DNA of 60,859 nucleotides from Bacteroidales bacterium (GTDB lineage: Bacteria > Bacteroidota > Bacteroidia > Bacteroidales > Salinivirgaceae): NCBI GenBank assembly GCA_012519055.1, contig JAAYQU010000042.1, positions 1-60,859 on the forward strand, read 5' to 3'. Positions 42,407 through 51,156 of the stretch are shown in pieces. The first letter of the stretch is position 1. Every line of letters starts with the position of its first letter. The notes below the pieces were generated by a model. That model was not told where the DNA came from, did not search any database, and saw only the letters and a list, made by a program, of their open reading frames with translations. The translations under genes were made by a program, and so were the position numbers.

Positions 42407-44509
42407 TTATTTTTTCAAGATTTTAAATTCAACACGCCTATTTAACTGACGTCCTTCCTCTGTTGTGTTTGGAGCAATAGGTTCATTAAATCCATATCCT
42501 TTGTATGTAAGTCTCGATGTTGGGATTCCTTGATTTATCAGATAATCGACAACAGCTTTTGCACGTCCTTCTGATATTCTAATATTGCTTGCTTCTGAAC
42601 CTATATTGTCTGTATGTCCCGATATCTCAATCACCAAGGATTTATATGTGTTCATCATAACCACTACCCTCTCTAATTCAGGATATGAGCTTGGATGTAA
42701 AACTGTTTTTCCAAATTCAAAGAAAATATTATTTAAAACTACTTTCGAACCAGCTTCTAATTTATTTAACATTATGTTTTTTGTAATTTCCTGATAATTA
42801 GTAGCAGCTGGTATATTAAAGTTTTCCGAATGGTGCAAATAATCAGTTGCCTTAACCATCATAGCATAGTTCCTTCCCGAAGGCAGAGTAATCATATATT
42901 CGCCTGTTTCTGGATTCCCCTCTACGGTTTGTACTATTTCGTTTTTCTCGTTGTCGACAACCTCAATAGTTGCTCCAATAGGACGTTCTGTGAATGAGTC
43001 GCTAATAACGCCTTTTACAATTGTAAGACGAATTGTTTTAATTTCAACTGTTTTTTCAATTACAGTTTCAGTTATTGGGTTGGCTAATGAAGCTAACAAC
43101 ATATCCTCTGAATTCTGAATTAACGGCTTTTCAGGTCCTAAGAAGGTAATCATATAAATATCCCAATCGCCATTACTACTATCCTGACCTTGTGAAGCAT
43201 AATAACCAAAACGTTGATTCGCAGTTATTGAGAAAAACATATCATCATCGGGCGTATTTATGGGATGACCAAGATTCTGCGGAACTCCCCATGTTCCATC
43301 TCGTTCAATTTCGCACTTAAAAATATCAAAACCTCCCATTGATGTATGCCCATTCGAACTAAAATAAAGAGTTTGTCCATCGGGGCTTATAAAAACTGCT
43401 TCTTCATCATAGGGGGAATTAACTAGATTCCCGAGATTCAATGGTTTCCCCCAATTTTTTTTGATATCAGTTCTGCGTGATTCGTAAATATCACTACCAC
43501 CTTTTGAAGTTTCAGGGTTGTTAGATGTAAGCCACATTGTTTTACCATCAAAATGCATCGATGCAGATGTTTCTCTGTGTTTTGAATTTATTTTCCCAAA
43601 CGAGCGCTTAGATGGCTTACTCCATCTTGCTTTGCTTTTTGTTTTTGTTATAGATAAATCTCCATTTCTGTCTTTGCCGTCAAACAAGATTAATTCTTGA
43701 CCACTCGGAGATATTCCTACTACAGCATTATTTGCTTTCGAATTAACGGGCTTAGGAAGCTGTTCAGGCTCGGTCCAAACTCCTTTTTCTTTTGTGGTTT
43801 TGTATATCTTCTCGTAATAATTTTGTGTTGACTTATATTTCGGTGTTTTTTTCTTACCCACAATAGGTCGTTGTGATGTAAAATAAAGAGTCCTGCCATC
43901 AATTGAGACAACTGGCGAATACTCTGAAAACGCTGTATTTACATTATCACCAATATTATCAATGAAAACTCGCTGAGGCTCTTTAACATATTTTTCTCCA
44001 TACTCTGTTTCTTGCACGTATTTTTGGATTACCGGTGTTAGTCGTAGTAGTTCCTTTGTATCCAATGTAGCCCTGTATTTTAAGTAATATTCGCGGGCTT
44101 TCTCAAACTTATAGTTCAAATGATATCCCCTTGCCAGTTTAAATAAAATGTCTTTTGCAATATTGGGATTTTGCTTATGTGCAATCTCAAAATGTTGCAG
44201 ACATCTCTTTTTATTGGTTGAGGCCAAATAACTACTCCCTAAATAATAATTTAAGGCTGCGTTGTTCGGATCAAATTCATAGGCAGCATTAAAATATTTT
44301 GCTGCTTCACGGTAATCGCCTACTTTGCCTTTTTTATAGTGTTTCAGTCCTTTCTTTGCATTTTTCTTAGCCTGTTTATAATTGGCAGGGACTTCGAAAT
44401 CTGCTGAATTAATTTTTAATTTAACTTTCTGTGCTACAGCATCTTGCGACAAGGCAAATGACAATACTATAGTTATTATGAATATTATATTTCTGTACAA
44501 ATTTGTCAT
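42407..44509 (-). CDS. PorE-like protein: TPR, beta-propeller, carboxypeptidase-regulatory and OmpA domains
   Basis: 700 residues. A Sec signal (FALSQDAVAQ) is followed by TPRs at ~65-150 (YREAAKYFNAAYEFDPNNAAL), a PD40-type propeller at ~190-450 (SEYSPVVSIDGRTLYFTSQR, DEEAVFISPDGQTLYFSSNG, TPDDDMFFSI), a carboxypeptidase-regulatory-like domain at ~495-575 (VKGVISDSFTERPIGATIEV) and a C-terminal OmpA peptidoglycan-binding domain (~585-700; FFEFGKTVLHP, ISGHTDNIGS, NRRVEF). This order matches PorE of the T9SS, which anchors the secretion machinery to peptidoglycan. Unlike typical PorE, I see no lipobox cysteine. It could also be one of several paralogous OmpA proteins with the same layout. A TPR protein gene lies just upstream. 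Confidence 0.85.
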   Translation of the reverse strand: MTNLYRNIIFIITIVLSFALSQDAVAQKVKLKINSADFEVPANYKQAKKNAKKGLKHYKKGKVGDYREAAKYFNAAYEFDPNNAALNYYLGSSYLASTNKKRCLQHFEIAHKQNPNIAKDILFKLARGYHLNYKFEKAREYYLKYRATLDTKELLRLTPVIQKYVQETEYGEKYVKEPQRVFIDNIGDNVNTAFSEYSPVVSIDGRTLYFTSQRPIVGKKKTPKYKSTQNYYEKIYKTTKEKGVWTEPEQLPKPVNSKANNAVVGISPSGQELILFDGKDRNGDLSITKTKSKARWSKPSKRSFGKINSKHRETSASMHFDGKTMWLTSNNPETSKGGSDIYESRRTDIKKNWGKPLNLGNLVNSPYDEEAVFISPDGQTLYFSSNGHTSMGGFDIFKCEIERDGTWGVPQNLGHPINTPDDDMFFSITANQRFGYYASQGQDSSNGDWDIYMITFLGPEKPLIQNSEDMLLASLANPITETVIEKTVEIKTIRLTIVKGVISDSFTERPIGATIEVVDNEKNEIVQTVEGNPETGEYMITLPSGRNYAMMVKATDYLHHSENFNIPAATNYQEITKNIMLNKLEAGSKVVLNNIFFEFGKTVLHPSSYPELERVVVMMNTYKSLVIEISGHTDNIGSEASNIRISEGRAKAVVDYLINQGIPTSRLTYKGYGFNEPIAPNTTEEGRQLNRRVEFKILKK

Positions 44510-44523
44510 AACTGTGGAAAAAT

Positions 44524-45600
44524 TTATTCGGTTTCACAAAAAATCACGAAGCTTTTCGCTTGAATTTGTCCTAAGTTAATTGCCTGTTTCCAATCAAGAC
44601 ATGCTCCTCTAACATCACGTATCATTTCGCGTGCATTGCCGCGGTTTAAATACGCTTCTCCATAATCAGGATTTAACTCAATGGCTTTTGACAGGGCAAC
44701 AATTGCTTCATTATATCTTTCTAATTTGATCAGAGATGTTCCCAAGTTATTGTACGCAAATGGATAATCGTCTCGAAGTTCAATTACATGCTCAAAATCT
44801 TCAACTGCACCTTCGTAATCGGCTAAGTTAAATCGGGCACAACCTCTATTATTCCACACAAGTGGAAGAGTCGAATCCATTTTTATTGCCAAGTTGTACT
44901 CTTCAAGTGCACCTTGATTATCGCCCTGACGACGCTTTGCACTTCCAAGATTACTATAAGCTAATGCTAAATGGGGATCAAGAGCAATGGCTTTGTTGTA
45001 ATCTTCAATAGCCCCCAAATAGTTTTCTAACATGCGCTTTGCGCTTGCTCTATCGTTCCATGCATAAGCAAAATCTTCTTTACGATTAATACTTAAAGTA
45101 AAATCAGCTACAGCTGCGTCATAATTCTTTCTAAGAAACTCTATTACACCTCTGTAATAATAAGCCCTATAATCTTCAAACTTATTGTTTATAGCACTTG
45201 TATAATCTGAATATGCTGAATCCTGATTATTTAGCTGTTCATATGACCTAGCCCTGTTAAAATATGCTACCCCAAGAGTATTTGTAATTTCAATAGCTTT
45301 AGAGAAATCGGCAACTGCATTTCCATAATCTTTTAACTGCATATATGTACTCCCACGATTTAAATATGCTTTTGCAAAATTTCCATCATAAGATATCGAT
45401 TTTCCAAAGCTTTCGAGAGCCTTTTCGTACTCTCCATTGCCAAACTGCGTTACACCAAGATTATAAGCCAATTCGGCTTCTTGGTTCTCGGCAGCGACTA
45501 ATGTAGGATCGTCAAAAATCTGATTATCAAACTCTTGACTAAAGAGCCTTATACCGACAAAAAATGTTGAAATTAATAAAAACGTGATTTTTAATCTCAT
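44524..45600 (-). CDS. Exported tetratricopeptide-repeat protein
   Basis: 358 residues from the ATG at 45600. A longer frame from a TTG at 45633 would start inside the -7 element at 45631-45638, so it is rejected. After a signal peptide (LLISTFFVGIRLFSQ) come about nine TPR units of 34 residues (NGEYEKALESFGKSISYDGN, LKDYGNAVADFSKAIEITNT, LENYLGAIEDYNKAIALDPH, LERYNEAIVALSKAIELNPD). The short C-terminal segment includes RGACLDWKQAINLGQ, common at the end of Bacteroidota TPR proteins. It lies 14 nt upstream of the PorE-like gene and is probably cotranscribed, perhaps as a periplasmic scaffold. Confidence 0.85.
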   Translation of the reverse strand: MRLKITFLLISTFFVGIRLFSQEFDNQIFDDPTLVAAENQEAELAYNLGVTQFGNGEYEKALESFGKSISYDGNFAKAYLNRGSTYMQLKDYGNAVADFSKAIEITNTLGVAYFNRARSYEQLNNQDSAYSDYTSAINNKFEDYRAYYYRGVIEFLRKNYDAAVADFTLSINRKEDFAYAWNDRASAKRMLENYLGAIEDYNKAIALDPHLALAYSNLGSAKRRQGDNQGALEEYNLAIKMDSTLPLVWNNRGCARFNLADYEGAVEDFEHVIELRDDYPFAYNNLGTSLIKLERYNEAIVALSKAIELNPDYGEAYLNRGNAREMIRDVRGACLDWKQAINLGQIQAKSFVIFCETE

Positions 45601-45630
45601 TTTGATTGATATGTTAAATGGTTTGTAATG

Positions 45631-45638
45631 CAAATATA
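45631..45638 (-). promoter_or_regulatory. Candidate -7 element (TATATTTG) for the TPR/PorE-like operon
   Basis: Perfect TAnnTTTG match 30 nt upstream of the ATG at 45600. Its position decides against the upstream TTG start. Confidence 0.48.
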
Positions 45639-45787
45639 ATGTATTTATACATTAAAGTAAGCGTAAAATTGATGAATGGTAGATTTGAGGCGTCAAAATG
45701 CAACATCATTTATTAAAAATGAGTTTTTTCCTTAGATGTTGCGTTTTAAATATACTTTTGTCATAGGAATAAAACAATTTTTGCTTA

Positions 45788-45816
45788 TTGTTGTAACGAA
45801 AAATTATATAATTTTG
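45788..45816 (+). promoter_or_regulatory. Candidate promoter for the outer-membrane/lipoprotein pair
   Basis: TTG (45788-45790) is followed after 18 nt by TAATTTTG (45809-45816), 22 nt before the ATG at 45839. The direct repeat ATTATATAA (about 45804 and 45820) overlaps the -7 element. Confidence 0.5.
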
Positions 45817-45838
45817 TAATTATATAAATCTGTTTTTT

Positions 45839-46612
45839 ATGAAGAAAATTCTTTTATCATTTTTGGTTTTGAGCGTAGGGGTGAGTTCTTACGCACAAAG
45901 AAACTGTTCTATTCATCTATCTGTTGATGGACTTGGCGTTGGAGCCATTGATGGAACGAAAGAAAACCTTTGGGACATACGGCAAACTTTCGACAGCCAT
46001 TCTAGTTACGAAAGTGATTATCTGACAAGTAAATCATTAATAAAATACTTGAGCATTAAGCCAGAGTTTAGATTTTCCGACAAGCTTAGTCTTTATACTG
46101 GACTACAGTACACTTATATGAGAAACTGTTTTTTAGGTGAATATGAAAACGGCTTTTTCTATGTTCGCTCTAATCAAAACGCTGAATACGAAACAAACTT
46201 ATTTCGCTTAAAGAATATCGAAGAAACAGCTGGCTACCTATCTATCCCTATTGAGGTAAAATATACACCTTTGCGCTTTCAAGGTTTTAACTTCTACGGC
46301 AGATTAGGGTTAGACTTTGGAGTGAATGTCCACTCAAAAAGAAGTGCCGAGTTTTTTCAAGCCGAGATGCAACAATACGAAGCCGACGTACTTAATATAG
46401 TACCATTTTCTCCTAATAAGCTTTTGGTTACAACATACGTGGGCATTGGCATGGGTTATAAATTTACTAATGGTGTTACTTTAAGTGCAGATATGCCTAC
46501 TGTAAAAAGGATTTTAACCAAGAAGCACTCATCTATTATTAAAGTTGACTTTCTTACTGGCATACAACTATCACTTAGTATTCCGTTAATAAACAAAGAA
46601 TCAAAAGAATAA
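45839..46612 (+). CDS. Outer-membrane barrel protein, PorT/OmpW-like
   Basis: 257 residues with a signal peptide (SFLVLSVGVSSYAQ). The mature part has strand patterns such as SIKPEFRFSDKLSLYTGLQYTY, YLSIPIEVKYTPLRFQGFNFYG and YVGIGMGYKFTNGVTLSADM, resembling the outer-membrane barrel (OMP_b-brl_2, PorT-like) family. A specific function cannot be assigned. It is followed 21 nt later by a lipoprotein gene on the same strand, so the two form a likely operon. Confidence 0.72.
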   Translation: MKKILLSFLVLSVGVSSYAQRNCSIHLSVDGLGVGAIDGTKENLWDIRQTFDSHSSYESDYLTSKSLIKYLSIKPEFRFSDKLSLYTGLQYTYMRNCFLGEYENGFFYVRSNQNAEYETNLFRLKNIEETAGYLSIPIEVKYTPLRFQGFNFYGRLGLDFGVNVHSKRSAEFFQAEMQQYEADVLNIVPFSPNKLLVTTYVGIGMGYKFTNGVTLSADMPTVKRILTKKHSSIIKVDFLTGIQLSLSIPLINKESKE

Positions 46613-46633
46613 AACATTAATAACTACAAACGT

Positions 46634-47236
46634 ATGAAAACATATATTCATCTTACATTAATCGTAATCTTATCTTTTCTCCTTTTTGGATGCTATAATG
46701 AAAAGGATTTTGAACTTAACCAAAGCGTTTTTATCGAAGATTCGCTCTATCCCGAACTTCCAATATACTCCGAATGGGGTTACAACACTTTCGGGGTTTA
46801 TATTGACAGAAAGCCTTTTGTCTCTCGTGAATACATAACGCCTGTAAAGGTCATTGTAAAGTCCGACACACTACATTTTAACTTAAATGGTACATTTAAT
46901 GGCAAACAAACCTCTCTAAAATTTAGTATTAAAGGTTATTCCCCAAACAATCATGATGAGCTTTCAGTGTTGAACGATGTACGTATAAACCTGAGCGGAG
47001 AAAACGTAGAGACCTATTTTACAAATGGCGACACAACGTACCATCTCGACATTCTTGACGGTGAAATTCATTTTAAGAAATTTCAAAAACTCATGGTTGA
47101 TAAAGAATTTATGAAATCGATACTTTCCGGCACCTTTAAGTTTAGGACGGTCCTAAACAACGAACCAACAGCATTTGCTAACGGTCGGTTTGACTTAGGC
47201 ATTGGATATGATAATTTCTTCAAATTCAATAATTAG
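46634..47236 (+). CDS. Lipoprotein, unknown
   Basis: 200 residues with lipobox LFGC (Cys20) followed by YNEKDFELNQ. The mature region is beta-rich (VKVIVKSDTLHFNLNGTFNG, INLSGENVETYFTNGDTTYH, GTFKFRTVLNNEPTAFANGRF) without a recognised family. It is the second gene of a pair with the barrel gene upstream, which suggests a membrane-associated partner. No terminator with a T-run follows; the nearest structure is the stem-loop at 47279-47311. Confidence 0.75.
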   Translation: MKTYIHLTLIVILSFLLFGCYNEKDFELNQSVFIEDSLYPELPIYSEWGYNTFGVYIDRKPFVSREYITPVKVIVKSDTLHFNLNGTFNGKQTSLKFSIKGYSPNNHDELSVLNDVRINLSGENVETYFTNGDTTYHLDILDGEIHFKKFQKLMVDKEFMKSILSGTFKFRTVLNNEPTAFANGRFDLGIGYDNFFKFNN

Positions 47237-47278
47237 TGAAGATAATAAAACAGGTAATAGGTGCAAGGTAAAACATAA

Positions 47279-47311
47279 CAACTCATTAGACACAAAACAG
47301 CCAATGAGTTG
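47279..47311. repeat. Stem-loop downstream of the lipoprotein gene
   Basis: CAACTCATT and AATGAGTTG pair perfectly around a 15-nt loop. There is no T-run, so it may be a processing or stability hairpin rather than a terminator. Confidence 0.4.
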
Positions 47312-47426
47312 AAAATAAAGATATTATAAGCATATTGCATTATAGTATCTTTTATGTATTATGCGCCAAATTTAAAAAATATTTCTACCTTAATATTATA
47401 ATTGCCTTTTTTGCGATACGTCATTA

Positions 47427-47457
47427 TTTCATCTGTTAAAAGATTTTGTTACCTTTG
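47427..47457 (+). promoter_or_regulatory. Candidate promoter for the FISUMP lipoprotein gene
   Basis: TACCTTTG (47450-47457) is a perfect TAnnTTTG match. TTTC at 47427-47430, a one-mismatch -33 box, lies 19 nt upstream. The ATG at 47534 gives a leader of about 70 nt. Confidence 0.5.
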
Positions 47458-47533
47458 TAGATATTGTAAAACACATAGTTTATGAACTAATGTGGAAATT
47501 TGATGTGACGTTAAATTAAAAATTATAATAATC

Positions 47534-48571
47534 ATGAAAACTACAAGAATTTTTATTTTTACACTGTTAGTGGGACTATTTCTACTCTTTGCAAATGGTT
47601 GTGAAAAAGTTGAAGGAGACGGAATAAACGGCAATAACATGAGCATACCCACATTATCAACAACGGAAATTACCAACATTACTCAAACCTCTGCAAATAG
47701 CGGTGGTAGCATTACTTCAGATGGTGGATCAGATGTAACAGCTCGTGGAGTGTGTTGGAGCACAAATCAAACTCCAACAATATCAGACAACATTACCACA
47801 GATGGAACAGGAGTAGGTATGTTTTCTAGTATATTAACTGATTTGTCGCCCAATACAACATACTACGTACGAGCATACGCAACAAATAGCAAGGGTACAG
47901 GTTATGGCAATACCTTAACTTTTACTACACAAGAACAAGATGAGAACAGTTTTACGGATCCCCGCGATGGTAACGTTTATAAATTCGTAACCATTGGTGA
48001 ACAGATTTGGATGGCAGAGAACTTAAAATATTTACCAAATGTAGTTGGTCCTGAGACATGGTCAGAAACAGAGCCATATTATTATGTTTATGACTATGAA
48101 GGCACAGATGTAACAGCAGCCAAAGTAACAGCCAATTATAACACCTACGGTGTATTGTATAATTGGATAGCAGCAGTCGACGGAACGACAGGTAGCGAAA
48201 CTAATCCAAGCGGAATTCAAGGTATTTGTCCCGCAGGTTGGCACTTGCCAAGTGATGCAGAGTGGACGCAATTAATCGATTATCTAGGTGGAGATTGGAT
48301 CGCCGGCGATAAGCTTAAAGAGGCAGGGACTACTCACTGGGAAAGTCCAAACGAAGGTGCAACCAATGAATCTGGCTTTACAGCCCTGCCAGGTGGGTAC
48401 TATGTAAACGGATTCGGTGCTATTGGAAGATTCGGTAATTGGTGGAGTGCTACAGAAGATCCTACTACGAATTCTGCATGGTACCGTGACATGCGCTGCT
48501 TCGAAAGCTCAGTCTATAGGAGCAATGTCGATAGAAGCTGGGGAATGTCTGTTCGTTGTATAAAGGATTAA
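47534..48571 (+). CDS. FISUMP-domain lipoprotein
   Basis: 345 residues. Lipobox ANGC (Cys23) follows a hydrophobic signal. An Fn3-like domain at ~45-132 (ITQTSANSGGSITSDGGSDV, RGVCWSTNQTPTI, SPNTTYYVRAYATNSKG) precedes a Fibrobacter-succinogenes-major-paralogous (TIGR02145) domain from ~138 to the end: DGNVYKFVTIGEQIWMAENL, YGVLYNWIAAV, GICPAGWHLPSDAEWTQL, FTALPGGYYVNGFG, NWWSATE, GMSVRCIKD. Such domains occur in many surface lipoproteins of Bacteroidota and Fibrobacterota, with adhesive or carbohydrate-binding roles suspected. Confidence 0.9.
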   Translation: MKTTRIFIFTLLVGLFLLFANGCEKVEGDGINGNNMSIPTLSTTEITNITQTSANSGGSITSDGGSDVTARGVCWSTNQTPTISDNITTDGTGVGMFSSILTDLSPNTTYYVRAYATNSKGTGYGNTLTFTTQEQDENSFTDPRDGNVYKFVTIGEQIWMAENLKYLPNVVGPETWSETEPYYYVYDYEGTDVTAAKVTANYNTYGVLYNWIAAVDGTTGSETNPSGIQGICPAGWHLPSDAEWTQLIDYLGGDWIAGDKLKEAGTTHWESPNEGATNESGFTALPGGYYVNGFGAIGRFGNWWSATEDPTTNSAWYRDMRCFESSVYRSNVDRSWGMSVRCIKD

Positions 48572-48694
48572 AATCTATTAAAAGGAGAAAGAGAAAAGTA
48601 ACAAGATAAAATTTAAACAATCAAGGCACAATATCCATTCATAAGCTTATTAAAAAATAGATTTCACCTATCACGCGCTTAGCGTTGTGATAAC

Positions 48695-48735
48695 AAAAAA
48701 ACGATTAGCGATTTTTTCCTCGCTAATCGTTTTTT
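48695..48735. terminator. Bidirectional rho-independent terminator
   Basis: AAAAAACGATTAGCGA and TCGCTAATCGTTTTTT form a long perfect stem with a loop of about nine bases, with A-run and T-run flanks. It serves the FISUMP gene on the plus strand and fabD on the minus strand. Confidence 0.92.
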
Positions 48736-48768
48736 ATATATTGGTAAAGAGATTAAAATGCTCTACAC

Positions 48769-49650
48769 CTATAGTGCCGCACTCATTACAACCACCTCTT
48801 TACTTACCTTCCCTATCAAACCTTGTAATACTGTGCCTGGTCCTACTTCGGTAAACTCTGTCATACCATCAGCAAGCATATTTTTAGAAATCTGCGTCCA
48901 ACGTACAGGCGAAGTTAGTTGAGCAATTAAATTCTTTTTGATTGTTTCTGGCTCAATGTGCGGTTTTGCATCAACGTTTTGATATACAGGTGCAATAGGC
49001 TTATTGAATACCGTATTGTTGATAGCCTCGGCTAGTTCAACTCGTGCCGGCTCCATCAATGGGCTGTGGAACGCTCCTCCAACTTTCAAAGGAAGTGCTC
49101 GCTTAGCTCCTGCTTCTTTTAGTTTTTCGCATGCAATTTCAATTCCTTTTATAGAACCTGAAATAACTAACTGCCCGGGACAGTTGTAGTTGGCAGGAAC
49201 AACAATCTCGTCAATTTTTTGACAAACCTCTTCTACGATGCTGTCGTCAAGTCCTAAGATAGCCGCCATGGTTGAAGGCTCTTTTTCACAAGCCTTTTGC
49301 ATTGCCAAAGCTCTTTTGTAAACTAACTTTAATCCGTCAGCAAACGAAAGTGCATTAACTGTCGTAAGTGCAGAAAACTCGCCTAAAGAGTGACCAGCAA
49401 CCATATCCGGATTAAATTTATTGCCTAATGCTTTCGCTAATATTACAGAATGTAGAAAAATAGCTGGTTGTGTTACCTTTGTTTGACGCAAATCCTCTTC
49501 GGTACCTGCAAACATCAAATCAGTAATTCTGAATCCCAATATCTCATTGGCTTGTTCAAACAAATCTTTGGCAATTGGCAAATTATCGTAAAGATCTTTG
49601 CCCATACCTACAAATTGTGCTCCCTGACCGGGAAATCCGTATGCTTTCAT
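48769..49650 (-). CDS. fabD: Malonyl-CoA:acyl-carrier-protein transacylase
   Basis: 293 residues. It transfers malonyl from CoA to ACP for fatty acid synthesis. The N-terminal block is FPGQGAQFVGMGKDL. The nucleophile Ser88 lies in GHSLGEFSAL and the catalytic His195 in GGAFHSPLM. QPAIFLHSV and ANYNCPGQLVISG match the family. The end, FTEVGPGTVLQGLIGKV, is canonical. It is monocistronic here, with no neighbouring fab genes, and is preceded by a TATTTTTG -7 element. Confidence 0.96.
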   Translation of the reverse strand: MKAYGFPGQGAQFVGMGKDLYDNLPIAKDLFEQANEILGFRITDLMFAGTEEDLRQTKVTQPAIFLHSVILAKALGNKFNPDMVAGHSLGEFSALTTVNALSFADGLKLVYKRALAMQKACEKEPSTMAAILGLDDSIVEEVCQKIDEIVVPANYNCPGQLVISGSIKGIEIACEKLKEAGAKRALPLKVGGAFHSPLMEPARVELAEAINNTVFNKPIAPVYQNVDAKPHIEPETIKKNLIAQLTSPVRWTQISKNMLADGMTEFTEVGPGTVLQGLIGKVSKEVVVMSAAL

Positions 49651-50014
49651 ATGTTTATAATTTTAATTACATGAAGTATAAATACCTTAATATCACGCCT
49701 TTGTGTAAAACAATACCGGTATATACACTTCAAAAGTTGATTAAATTTCTGTTTATTTCAAGACAAAAATACAATTTTATTAGCTTTTTAGCGCAATTAC
49801 AAATAAGTTATAAAACAGATAGGCAAAATATTATAAACTTAGATTTAAAGAATCAACTTGAATTAACCACTAATAACCTATTTCTATCACTAAAAAGTGC
49901 TTTAAATAAATCTTTTTTAACAGCAAAGCATCATTTTACCAAAAAAATATATACTTTAGCGCAAAATCGCCACTAATAACATGGTCAATACTCTCTAACA
50001 CTAAAACATAAGAT
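49651..50014. other. 364-bp divergent intergenic region
   Basis: It lies between fabD (minus) and the M14 peptidase gene (plus). It contains the fabD -7 element (49764-49771). Just upstream of the M14 gene, TACTTTAG near 49962 is a one-mismatch -7 candidate. A plus-strand frame from 49575 to 49976 is open but overlaps fabD in antisense and has no protein-like composition. No repeat or RNA gene is evident. Confidence 0.45.
49764..49771 (-). promoter_or_regulatory. Candidate -7 element (TATTTTTG) for fabD
   Basis: Perfect TAnnTTTG match on the minus strand, 113 nt before the fabD start. A minus-strand TTG lies about 22 nt further upstream. Confidence 0.42.
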
Positions 50015-51142
50015 ATGAAGGTTACTGCAAATTTTGATGGAGGAAACATTGAGGTAATAAAAGCCGAAACCCCTGAAAACATAGAGCTTGCTATCAGGCG
50101 AGACACTAAAAGTACATTTATGCAATGGTTCTATTTTCGTTTAGAGGGTGCACAAGGCTTCCCATGTAAAATATCAATTGTTAACGCCTCAGAAGTTAGC
50201 TATCCAGAAGGATGGACGGGCTACCGTGCAGTTGCTTCATACGACCTAAAAACATGGTTCAGAGTTCCTACATCTTTTGATGGGAAGGAACTACATATAA
50301 CACATATGCCCGAATACAACTCGGTTTATTATGCATATTTTGCACCATATTCGCACCAACGACATCTTGAGATGATCCATAAAGCCCAAACAAGCAAGCA
50401 GATGGTTCTTGAAAACCTGGGGCAAACCGTAGAGGGTCGCAATATCGATTTACTTGTGGCGGGCGAAATTGCCGATAGCAAACCAAAAATTTGGATTATT
50501 GGTCGCCAACACCCTGGCGAACCCATGGCTGAATGGTTTATGGAGGGGCTAATTGAAAGACTTTGTAATACAAACGATCCTGTTTCACGCACACTTTTGG
50601 ACCAAGCTATTTTTTATCTGATTCCAAATATCAACCCCGATGGCTCAATACATGGTAATTTGCGAACCAACGCAGCCGGACATAACTTAAACCGCGCCTG
50701 GCAAAATCCCGACCCCATAGAAACACCCGAAGTATATTACGTTCGTCAACGTATGATAGATACAGGTGTTGATATGTGTTTAGATATCCACGGTGATGAG
50801 GCTCTTCCCTACTGTTTTGCAACATCAAACGCTGGAATCCCCTCGTTTAGCAAACGTTTAGGCATGTTGGAAAAAGAGTTTACCGATATTTGGAAAAAAA
50901 CAAGTCCTGATTTTCAAACCGATAGAGGTTACGAAATAGATAAACCAGGGAAGGCAAAAATGGACATTTGTAGCAAATGGGTTGGCGAGAATTTCGACTG
51001 CCTATCATTGACAATTGAAATGCCATTTAAAGATAACAACAACCTACCCGATTCGACATACGGCTGGAGCCCCGAAAGAAGCAAATGCCTTGGAGCATCA
51101 GTCCTTAATGTAATATTGCAAATGGTTGATATATTGGTTTAA
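50015..51142 (+). CDS. M14 metallocarboxypeptidase of the cytosolic carboxypeptidase (AGBL/CCP) type
   Basis: 375 residues without a signal peptide, so it is cytosolic. An N-terminal beta-sandwich (~1-115; FMQWFYFRLEGAQGFPCKI, YRAVASYDLKTWFRVPTSFD) precedes the peptidase domain, the layout of bacterial and eukaryotic cytosolic carboxypeptidases. Zinc ligands are His166 and Glu169 in RQHPGEPMAEW and His259 in DIHGDE. Substrate-binding blocks are NINPDGSIHGNLRTN and AGHNLNRAW. The catalytic Glu335 lies in LTIEMPF. Family knowledge: eukaryotic members remove C-terminal Glu residues from tubulin and other proteins; bacterial substrates are mostly unknown. It lies 14 nt upstream of an E1/ThiF-like gene on the same strand, suggesting a shared operon. 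Confidence 0.92.
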   Translation: MKVTANFDGGNIEVIKAETPENIELAIRRDTKSTFMQWFYFRLEGAQGFPCKISIVNASEVSYPEGWTGYRAVASYDLKTWFRVPTSFDGKELHITHMPEYNSVYYAYFAPYSHQRHLEMIHKAQTSKQMVLENLGQTVEGRNIDLLVAGEIADSKPKIWIIGRQHPGEPMAEWFMEGLIERLCNTNDPVSRTLLDQAIFYLIPNINPDGSIHGNLRTNAAGHNLNRAWQNPDPIETPEVYYVRQRMIDTGVDMCLDIHGDEALPYCFATSNAGIPSFSKRLGMLEKEFTDIWKKTSPDFQTDRGYEIDKPGKAKMDICSKWVGENFDCLSLTIEMPFKDNNNLPDSTYGWSPERSKCLGASVLNVILQMVDILV

Positions 51143-51156
51143 TTCATTAATAACAA

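Noticed and set aside
49575-49976. A 133-codon plus-strand frame overlapping the fabD start and the intergenic region
   Set aside because: It is antisense to fabD at its beginning, rich in Lys/Asn/Phe as expected of A+T-rich non-coding DNA, and has no recognisable motif or signal.
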